NCBI RefSeq assembly: GCF_000967965.1 | Contig: NZ_LACC01000039.1 | Coordinates: 5,761 to 57,714 of the forward strand | Length of the DNA stretch: 51,954 bases | Reading direction: 5' to 3' | From: Pseudomonas fluorescens | GTDB lineage: Bacteria; Pseudomonadota; Gammaproteobacteria; Pseudomonadales; Pseudomonadaceae | Shown here: piece by piece, positions 26,064 to 32,780 of the stretch | Numbering within the stretch: the stretch's first letter is position 1 | Layout: the number at the start of each line of letters is the position of its first letter | The notes under the pieces: model-generated | Databases searched by the model: none | Seen by the model: only the letters and a program-made list of their open reading frames with translations | Told to the model about the DNA's origin: nothing | Translations under genes and position numbers: made by a program

Positions 26064-27275
26064 TTACTGGCGGTAGGACTTGAGGAAGCCGCCGATGCGT
26101 CCGATGGCCATCTCCAGGTCATCGACACGGGGCAGGGTCACGACGCGGAAGTGGTCTGGCCATGGCCAGTTGAATGCGGTGCCTTGAACCACCAGCAGTT
26201 TCTCGGAGAGCAGCAGGTCGAGGACGAATTTTTCGTCGTTATGGATCGGGCAGACCTTTGGGTCGATCCGCGGGAACGCATACAGCGCGCCCATCGGCTT
26301 GACGCAGCTCACGCCCGGAATGTCGTTGAGCAACTCCCAGGTGCGGTTGCGTTGCTCCAGCAGGCGACCCTGGGGCAGCACCAGGTCATTGATGCTCTGA
26401 TAGCCACCCAGGGCGGTCTGGATCGCATGCTGGCTCGGCACGTTGGCGCAAAGGCGCATGTTCGCCAGTATGTCGATGCCTTCGATGTAGCTCTGGGCAT
26501 GGTGTTTCGGGCCGGAAATGGCGATCCAGCCGGAACGGAAACCGGCCACGCGATAGGACTTGGACAGACCGTTAAAGGTCAGGCACAGCAGGTCCGGCGC
26601 CAGGGAGGCGGTGCAGATGTGCACGGCATCGTCGTAAAGGATCTTGTCGTAGATCTCGTCGGAGAACACTACCAGGTTGTGCTGGCGGGCCAGTTCCAGC
26701 ATGCCCAGCAGCACTTCCTTGGAATACACCGCGCCGGTCGGGTTGTTCGGGTTGATGATCACCAGGGCCTTGGTGTTCGGGGTGATCTTGGCCTTGATGT
26801 CGGCCAGGTCCGGCCACCAGTTGGCTTGCTCGTCGCACAGGTAATGCACCGGATTGCCGCCGGACAGGCTCACGGCTGCGGTCCACAATGGATAGTCCGG
26901 CGCCGGCACCAGCACTTCGTCGCCATTGTTGAGCAGGGCCTGCATCGACATCACGATCAGTTCGGAAACGCCGTTGCCCAGGTAGATGTCTTCAATGCCG
27001 ACGCCTTCCACCTGCTTTTGCTGGTAGTACTGCATGACGGCCTTGCGCGCACTGAACAGGCCCTTGGAATCGCTGTAGCCCTGGGCGGTCGGCAGGTTGC
27101 GGATCACGTCCTGGAGGATTTCATCCGGTGCTTCGAAACCAAAGGGCGCCGGGTTGCCGATGTTCAGCTTGAGGATGCGATGGCCTTCCTCTTCCAGGCG
27201 CTTGGCGTGCTTGAGCACCGGGCCGCGAATGTCGTAGCAGACGTTGGCGAGCTTGTTCGATTTGCTGACCTGCAT
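26064..27275 (-). CDS. alaA: Glutamate-pyruvate aminotransferase (AlaA type)
   Basis: A PLP-dependent class I aminotransferase that makes alanine from pyruvate and glutamate. ATG 27275 begins MQVSKSNKLANVCYDIRGPV, the typical AlaA start, and gives 403 residues. The PLP-binding block is GLSKSYRVAGFRSGW, with the Schiff-base Lys. Earlier motifs include NIGNPAPFGFEAPDEI (about 36-51), NNPTGAVYSKEVL and SDEIYDKILYD. It is divergent from msrB. Confidence 0.92.
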   Translation of the reverse strand: MQVSKSNKLANVCYDIRGPVLKHAKRLEEEGHRILKLNIGNPAPFGFEAPDEILQDVIRNLPTAQGYSDSKGLFSARKAVMQYYQQKQVEGVGIEDIYLGNGVSELIVMSMQALLNNGDEVLVPAPDYPLWTAAVSLSGGNPVHYLCDEQANWWPDLADIKAKITPNTKALVIINPNNPTGAVYSKEVLLGMLELARQHNLVVFSDEIYDKILYDDAVHICTASLAPDLLCLTFNGLSKSYRVAGFRSGWIAISGPKHHAQSYIEGIDILANMRLCANVPSQHAIQTALGGYQSINDLVLPQGRLLEQRNRTWELLNDIPGVSCVKPMGALYAFPRIDPKVCPIHNDEKFVLDLLLSEKLLVVQGTAFNWPWPDHFRVVTLPRVDDLEMAIGRIGGFLKSYRQ

Positions 27276-27446
27276 GGCGATGTGTTCCCGAAAATGAACG
27301 ATCCAGACGGCGTTTGGGCAACCGTGCTGGGAATCCTGCGTATTCACACAGGCCTGACGCCTTGAGATGCAGCACCCATATTTCCGTTTGAATGCGCGTG
27401 GTCTGGCTGCCAGACTGGCGTTTGACGAGGCGCAATCATACGTGCC

Positions 27447-27482
27447 GCCCGATCCGTGGAAAAGGTACAGATCGGGCTTTTT
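27447..27482 (+). terminator. Terminator-like hairpin just upstream of msrB
   Basis: GCCCGATC at 27447-27454 pairs with GATCGGGC at 27470-27477, followed by TTTTT. It ends 20 bases before the msrB start, with no plus-strand gene immediately before it. It may be a leader attenuator or block read-through. Confidence 0.5.
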
Positions 27483-27501
27483 CAGCCGCTGAGGTGTGAT
27501 G

Positions 27502-27897
27502 ATGGAAAAGTTGGAAAAAACCCTGGAAGAATGGAAGGCGATGCTCGACCCAGAGCAGTACAACGTGTGCCGCCTCAAAGGCACCGAACGTCCGTTTTCC
27601 GGTAAATACAACGCCACCAAGACCGACGGTATCTACCACTGCATTTGCTGTAGCGAGCCGCTGTTCGACTCCAGGACCAAGTTCGATTCCGGCTGCGGCT
27701 GGCCGAGTTTCTACGCGCCGATCGGCGACAGCGCCATGACCGAGATCCGTGATGTCAGCCACGGCATGATCCGCACCGAAGTGGTCTGTGCCAAATGCGA
27801 CGCGCACCTGGGGCATGTATTCCCTGATGGTCCGCCGCCGACGGGCCTGCGTTATTGCATCAATTCGGTGTGCCTGGACCTGGTACCGCGCGAGTAA
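27502..27897 (+). CDS. msrB: Peptide-methionine (R)-S-oxide reductase MsrB
   Basis: MsrB reduces the R form of methionine sulfoxide in proteins. The 131-residue protein has both zinc CxxC pairs (CICC about residue 47 and CAKC about 95), the GCGWPSFYAP motif, and the catalytic Cys in RYCINSVCLDL. Of three tandem start codons, ATG 27502 is best placed, seven bases after GAGG. It is followed by gpx and ospR, a run of oxidative-repair genes. Confidence 0.95.
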   Translation: MEKLEKTLEEWKAMLDPEQYNVCRLKGTERPFSGKYNATKTDGIYHCICCSEPLFDSRTKFDSGCGWPSFYAPIGDSAMTEIRDVSHGMIRTEVVCAKCDAHLGHVFPDGPPPTGLRYCINSVCLDLVPRE

Positions 27898-27935
27898 GTC
27901 CCCGAAGCGATCCGATGATCGCTTTCCCGATATTT

Positions 27936-27956
27936 AAATTGCACACAATTCAATTG
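27936..27956. promoter_or_regulatory. Possible OspR/OhrR-type operator upstream of gpx-ospR
   Basis: Two overlapping small palindromes are visible: AATTG-CACA-CAATT at 27937-27950 and CAATT-C-AATTG at 27946-27956. CAATT/AATTG dyads are characteristic of OhrR-family operators. The site is 44 bases before the gpx start. Assignment is inferred. Confidence 0.5.
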
Positions 27957-27999
27957 CTCGCTACTTTGTTGATTCTTCCATTCATTCGGAACCTCAAAC

Positions 28000-28485
28000 A
28001 TGAGCGACAACCTGCTGAGCATCCCTTGCACCACGATCAAGGGTGAGCAAAAAACCCTGGCGGATTTCGCCGGCAAAGCCGTGCTGGTGGTCAACACGGC
28101 CAGCAAATGCGGTTTCACTCCGCAGTACAAAGGCCTGGAAGAGTTGTGGCAGACCTACAAGGAACAGGGCCTGGTGGTACTCGGATTTCCCTGCAACCAG
28201 TTCGGCAAGCAAGAGCCGGGCAACGAAGGGGCGATCTCCGAATTCTGCGAGCTGAACTTCGGTGTCAGCTTCCCGCTGTTCAAAAAGATCGACGTCAATG
28301 GTGCCGACGCCCATCCGCTGTTCGTGCAATTGAAAAAGCGCGCACCGGGGGTGCTGGGTTCCCAGGGCATCAAGTGGAATTTCACCAAGTTCCTGATCGG
28401 CAAGGATGGGCAACTGGTCAAGCGCTTCGCTCCGGCGACCAAGCCGCAGGACCTGACCCGCGAGATCGAAGCCCTGCTCAAATGA
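28000..28485 (+). CDS. gpx: Glutathione peroxidase family protein (Cys type)
   Basis: The 161-residue protein reduces hydroperoxides with thioredoxin or glutathione. The catalytic Cys is in NTASKCGFTPQYKGLEEL (about residues 32-49). FPCNQFGKQEPG and WNFTKFLIGKDG supply the Gln and Trp of the active site. ATG 28000 begins MSDNLLSIPC. Its stop overlaps the ospR start (ATGA), so the peroxidase and its regulator are translationally coupled. This matches my memory of PA2826-PA2825 in P. aeruginosa. Confidence 0.95.
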   Translation: MSDNLLSIPCTTIKGEQKTLADFAGKAVLVVNTASKCGFTPQYKGLEELWQTYKEQGLVVLGFPCNQFGKQEPGNEGAISEFCELNFGVSFPLFKKIDVNGADAHPLFVQLKKRAPGVLGSQGIKWNFTKFLIGKDGQLVKRFAPATKPQDLTREIEALLK

Positions 28486-28943
28486 ATACCTTGTCAGTCG
28501 ATTCCCTGAAGCTCGACAGCCAGCTGTGTTTCAAGCTCTACGCGGCTTCCCGAGCGGTGATTCGCGCCTACAAGCCGATGCTCGATCAGTTGGGCCTGAC
28601 TTACCCTCAGTACCTGGCGATGCTGGTTTTATGGGAGTGGCAGGAAGCGGCCCCGGAGCAACCGACCGTCAAGGCATTGGGCGAGCGTCTGGCCCTGGAT
28701 TCCGGCACGCTGACACCCTTGCTCAAGCGCCTGGAACAACTGCAACTGGTGCAGCGTCAGCGTTCGGCACGCGATGAACGTGAAGTGCATCTGAGCCTGT
28801 CACCAGCCGGCACGGCCTTGCGCGACCAGGTCGGGCCACTCAAGGCGCGCCTGTTGTGCGACAGCGGGGTCGATCTGAATCGTCTCAACGACTTGCGCGA
28901 TGGCCTCGATCACCTGTTGGGGCAGATCAAGGCGCTGTCGTAG
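28482..28943 (+). CDS. ospR: MarR/OhrR-family redox regulator OspR
   Basis: In P. aeruginosa OspR represses the adjacent glutathione peroxidase gene and responds to oxidation of an N-terminal Cys. This 153-residue protein has that Cys in SQLCFKLYAAS (Cys16), then GLTYPQYLAMLVLWE and the winged-helix segment LALDSGTLTPLLKRLEQL. ATG 28482 overlaps the gpx stop. It is a paralogue of OhrR at 12848-13309. Its 3' end overlaps the convergent sagS end by 17 bases. Confidence 0.9.
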   Translation: MNTLSVDSLKLDSQLCFKLYAASRAVIRAYKPMLDQLGLTYPQYLAMLVLWEWQEAAPEQPTVKALGERLALDSGTLTPLLKRLEQLQLVQRQRSARDEREVHLSLSPAGTALRDQVGPLKARLLCDSGVDLNRLNDLRDGLDHLLGQIKALS

Positions 28944-31287
28944 CGGGGATCCACAGGTCCAGCAGGGCGGCCAGTTCTTCGCGCCGGAAGGGTTTGGCCA
29001 GGTAGTCGCTCATGCCCGCGGCACGACAGCGTTCGCGCTCCTCCGACATGGCGTTGGCCGTCAGGGCGACGATGGGCAGTTGGGGCCAGCGTCCGCTGCG
29101 GCGGATTTGCCGGCTCGCTTCATAGCCGTCCATCACCGGCATGTTGCAGTCCATCAGCACCAGGTCGAATTCCCGTTGCTCGAGTTGATCCAGGGCCTCT
29201 CCACCATGAGCCGCAGTGGTGACTTCGCAACCGAGTTTGCCGAGCATGCCCTTGGCCACCAACTGGTTGACCGGATTATCTTCCACCAACAACACGCGTC
29301 CGCGGCGTAGCGGGCATTGCGTGTCGAGCCGGGCCTCATTGATCGGGTGGGTTTGCGGTTGCAGGATCCGCTGCAACGTCTGAAGCAGCGTACTGCGGGC
29401 CAAGGGGCGGGCCTGTTGTTGCAGGGGGGCGAGGGCGTTGACCTCTTCGCTGGGCATGAAGTTGCCATAAGCGGTGATCAGCAGGATCGGCGCGCTGAGG
29501 GTGGGGCGCAAACTGAACAGGCATTCGGGGCAGTCGGTGATGAGCACGTCGGCTGCCAGGCCAAGCAGTGAGTCATCCATGGAACGCCGTTCATAGTCCA
29601 GCCCCCAGCCAGGCAACAGACTGTTGAGCAGCTCGCCCAGCCCGCTGCTGGCGGCCGTGATGGCAATGACTTTGCCCTTGAGCGAAACAGCAGTTGCACG
29701 GGTATGGCTGGGCAATGGCAAATCCGCGCAGAACTGGCTGCCAAAGCCCGGCTCGGAGCTGATCGTCAGGCGCCCTTGCATGGCTTCGCAAAGGTTGTAG
29801 GTCAGGGCCAGGCCCAGCCCGGTGCCGCCAAACTGGCGGGTAATACCGACACCGGCCTGGGTGAAGGGCTGCAAGATTTTGACCTGGGCATCCAGAGGGA
29901 TGCCGATGCCGGTGTCGCACACTTCGATTCTGACGCCGTCGCCGAACGTCGACAGGCGCACGTCGACCCGTCCGAAACGGGTGAACTTGAGGGCGTTGGA
30001 CAGCAGATTACTGACGATCTGCCGCACCCGGGTCGGGTCGCCAAGCACCAGTGCCGGGAAATGCGGATCGATCAGGCAGGTCAGTTCGACGCTGGGGGCG
30101 GCGTTCTGCGACAACAGGTTGGCGGTGTCTTCGATCAGCGAACCGAGGTCGAAGGGGATGTGTTCAAGTTCGAGTTGGCCGGCATCGAACTTCGACAAGT
30201 CGAGAATATCGTTGAGCAACTCCACCAGCACTTTGCCCGAGTCATGGGCGATCGACAGTTGCTGCTGTTGTTCGGCATTCAACGGCCCGTCGAGGGACAG
30301 CGCGATCATCCCGAGCAAGCCATTGAGAGGCGTGCGAATTTCATGGCTCATGTTGGCCAGGAACACCGAGCGGGCATCGGCCATGTCGAGGGCGGTACTG
30401 CGGGCGACTTCCAGTTCCTCGTTGGATTGGCTCAGCCGGGTGTTGATCGCCTTGAGTTCGGCGGTGCGGGCCGAGACGATGTTTTCCAGTTGGCCCAGAT
30501 ACTCGGTCAGGCGGTTTTCCGCGTTGCGCCGCTGCTGGATTTCGGTGGCGATGTTCTTGAATTGCTGATTGGCAACCTTGACCAGCACGCCGATCTCATC
30601 GTCGGCGTGTACGACGGGACACTCCAGTGAGGTCGGCTCGGTGCTGCTCGGGTCGCGACCGCTGAGTTCACGAATGACCCGCACCAGGGGTTTGGTCAGC
30701 ATCACATAGAACAGCGCCAGCAGGATGCCGGACAACAGCAGGCTGCGGGCGAAGCCATTGATCAGGGTCACTTCGGCCCGGCGCAGGAACCGGTCGCCGA
30801 AGGCGTAAGTGTCGACGTTCAGCCGCAGCGTACCCAGGGATTCGTTGGGTAAATGATCCAGGTAAAGCCGGTCTTCGAACTGTCGGTTGGCGCCGAACAG
30901 GAAGTCACTGAGCATCCGGTATCCGTTTTCCACACCGGGTCGCTTGACGTTGGCCAGCACGGTGCCGTTGTTGTCGGTCAGTTTTGCGCCGATGATCGCT
31001 GGCGAGCGTAGCAGGCCCTGGGTCAGTTCCTTGGCGAGTTCGGCGTCGATGTTGTAGGCGATTCGCGAGGCCGGATTGTGGCTGATCTCCAGTAATGAAA
31101 GGATTTCACGATTGATGGAGGCGTCTTCACTGGCATAATCGATGCCTATTTGCAGCAGGCTGAGCAGCGTGCCCAGAATGAAACCGACCAGCACGGTAAG
31201 CCGGGCTTGCTTGAATGACAGCCGGTTGGTGAATTTGATGTCCATGAGGGGGTGAACCACTTCGGTTTCCTTTCGCTGCTCAAGCAT
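28927..31287 (-). CDS. sagS: Hybrid sensor histidine kinase SagS
   Basis: SagS in P. aeruginosa controls the switch to surface growth and biofilm tolerance through BfiSR and HptB. The 786-residue length equals what I recall for that protein. Layout: membrane span about 30-50, periplasmic HmsP-like sensor 51-178, span about 181-198, HAMP and coiled coil, HisKA with MSHEIRTPLNG (His315), HATPase about 430-545, a receiver-like stretch 550-650 without a clear phospho-Asp, and a true receiver with LVLMDCNMPVMDG (Asp713). His315 and Asp713 match the residues I recall from the literature. MDIKF at Met15 is an alternative start. Confidence 0.92.
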   Translation of the reverse strand: MLEQRKETEVVHPLMDIKFTNRLSFKQARLTVLVGFILGTLLSLLQIGIDYASEDASINREILSLLEISHNPASRIAYNIDAELAKELTQGLLRSPAIIGAKLTDNNGTVLANVKRPGVENGYRMLSDFLFGANRQFEDRLYLDHLPNESLGTLRLNVDTYAFGDRFLRRAEVTLINGFARSLLLSGILLALFYVMLTKPLVRVIRELSGRDPSSTEPTSLECPVVHADDEIGVLVKVANQQFKNIATEIQQRRNAENRLTEYLGQLENIVSARTAELKAINTRLSQSNEELEVARSTALDMADARSVFLANMSHEIRTPLNGLLGMIALSLDGPLNAEQQQQLSIAHDSGKVLVELLNDILDLSKFDAGQLELEHIPFDLGSLIEDTANLLSQNAAPSVELTCLIDPHFPALVLGDPTRVRQIVSNLLSNALKFTRFGRVDVRLSTFGDGVRIEVCDTGIGIPLDAQVKILQPFTQAGVGITRQFGGTGLGLALTYNLCEAMQGRLTISSEPGFGSQFCADLPLPSHTRATAVSLKGKVIAITAASSGLGELLNSLLPGWGLDYERRSMDDSLLGLAADVLITDCPECLFSLRPTLSAPILLITAYGNFMPSEEVNALAPLQQQARPLARSTLLQTLQRILQPQTHPINEARLDTQCPLRRGRVLLVEDNPVNQLVAKGMLGKLGCEVTTAAHGGEALDQLEQREFDLVLMDCNMPVMDGYEASRQIRRSGRWPQLPIVALTANAMSEERERCRAAGMSDYLAKPFRREELAALLDLWIPATTAP

Positions 31288-31410
31288 AGCCGATCATGCC
31301 TGCCTGCTGATGTTCTCGCGAGGCCTGTATTGCGGGGGCAGCCGCTTGTGTGACGCTGTGTTTCGTCGCTGTATCACCATCATTACTGTGAACGTGCCTG
31401 AGGAGAAGTC

Positions 31411-32301
31411 GTGGACTCTCGATTGAATGCTTTTCTTGAACGCGCCGATGCCGTTCTGGCCCGTATCGAGCCGTTGCTGCCGGCGCCACGGCCCGCCATC
31501 GACTGGACGCAATGCCTGGCCGCGCGCTGGCAGCGTGAGTCGCGCGGCGGTTATCTGATGCCGCTGGAAGTCAGCCTCGACATGCGTTTGTCGGATCTGA
31601 TCGGCGTCGACCGGCAAGTCGAGCAACTTGGGCGCAATACCCAACAGTTTCTCGACGGCATGCCGGCCAACCACGCCTTGCTCTGGGGCTCGCGCGGCAC
31701 CGGCAAGTCGTCGCTGGTGCGCGCCTTGCTGGCTGAGCACGCTCAAGCCGGTTTGCGCTTGATCGAGATTGAACGTGATCACCTGGCAGACCTGCCGCGA
31801 GTGGTCGAACAGATCGGCAAGCTGCCCCAGCGTTTCGTGCTGTTTTGCGATGACCTCTCGTTCGAGTCGGGCGAAGGTGATTACCGGGTGCTCAAGAGCG
31901 TCCTCGACGGCTCGCTGGAACAGGCTCCGGACAATGTTTTGCTGTACGCCACGTCCAACCGTCGCCACCTGGTGCCGGAAAAGGAAAGTGACAATGAAAA
32001 CTGGAAACGGGTCGACGGCGAACTGCATCCGAGCGAGGCGGTGGAAGACAAGATCGCGCTGTCGGACCGTTTCGGTTTGTGGCTGTCGTTCTATCCGTTT
32101 ACCCAGGAACACTTCCTAGACGTCGTCGAACACTGGATCGGCCAGTTGGCCGGCAAGGCCGGATTGGCCTGGCAGCGCAGCGAAGAGCTGGACATTCTGG
32201 CGGTACGCTGGGCCACCGGCCGAGGCAATCGCAATGGGCGTTGCGCCTATCAATTTGCCCGTTATTGGGTCGGGCTGAAACTGTTGGAGCACAAGGCATG
32301 A
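31411..32301 (+). CDS. DUF815-family ATPase
   Basis: An AAA-type ATPase of 296 residues. Walker A is LLWGSRGTGKSSLVRALL (about residues 90-107), Walker B is RFVLFCDDLSFE, and the sensor region reads NVLLYATSNRRHL. The family is widespread but its role is not established. GAGGAG lies before GTG 31411. Its TGA overlaps the ATG of the next gene, so the two are coupled, which ties this ATPase to methionine sulfoxide repair by position only. Confidence 0.85.
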   Translation: MDSRLNAFLERADAVLARIEPLLPAPRPAIDWTQCLAARWQRESRGGYLMPLEVSLDMRLSDLIGVDRQVEQLGRNTQQFLDGMPANHALLWGSRGTGKSSLVRALLAEHAQAGLRLIEIERDHLADLPRVVEQIGKLPQRFVLFCDDLSFESGEGDYRVLKSVLDGSLEQAPDNVLLYATSNRRHLVPEKESDNENWKRVDGELHPSEAVEDKIALSDRFGLWLSFYPFTQEHFLDVVEHWIGQLAGKAGLAWQRSEELDILAVRWATGRGNRNGRCAYQFARYWVGLKLLEHKA

Positions 32302-32780
32302 TCGATTTACAAAAAAGCGGCCAGGGCCTCGAAGGCTACGGAATGCTGCACGCACAGCTGGAATCATTGCTGGCGGACGAGCGGGACTTCATCGCCAATG
32401 CCGCACAGTTTTCGGCGTTTCTGTTCAACCAACTCGATGACTTGAATTGGGCCGGTTTCTACCTCAATCGTAATGAGGAACTGGTGCTGGGCCCGTTTCA
32501 GGGGCAGATCGCTTGCGTGCGGATTCCGTTCGGTCGTGGCGTTTGCGGGGCGGCGGCAGCTACCCTGCAGACTCAACGAGTCGAAGATGTGCATGCGTTC
32601 CCCGGTCACATTGCCTGCGACAGCGCCTCGAACAGCGAACTGGTGGTGCCGCTGGTCAAGGACGGCATATTGATCGGTGTGCTCGACCTCGACAGTCCGA
32701 AACTCGCGCGTTTCACCGCGCAGGACCAGGCCGGGATCGAACAGCTGGCGGCGATTTTCCTGCGCCTGACCGACTGCTGA
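32298..32780 (+). CDS. msrC: Free methionine-(R)-sulfoxide reductase (GAF domain, MsrC/fRMsr)
   Basis: fRMsr reduces free methionine-R-sulfoxide. The 160-residue protein is one GAF domain with the family Cys residues: ACVRIPFGRGVCGAAAAT (about residues 74-91) and HIACDSASNSELVVPLV (about 107-123). The ATG overlaps the preceding stop codon. With MsrB at 27502 the window covers both protein-bound and free R-sulfoxide repair. Confidence 0.93.
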   Translation: MIDLQKSGQGLEGYGMLHAQLESLLADERDFIANAAQFSAFLFNQLDDLNWAGFYLNRNEELVLGPFQGQIACVRIPFGRGVCGAAAATLQTQRVEDVHAFPGHIACDSASNSELVVPLVKDGILIGVLDLDSPKLARFTAQDQAGIEQLAAIFLRLTDC

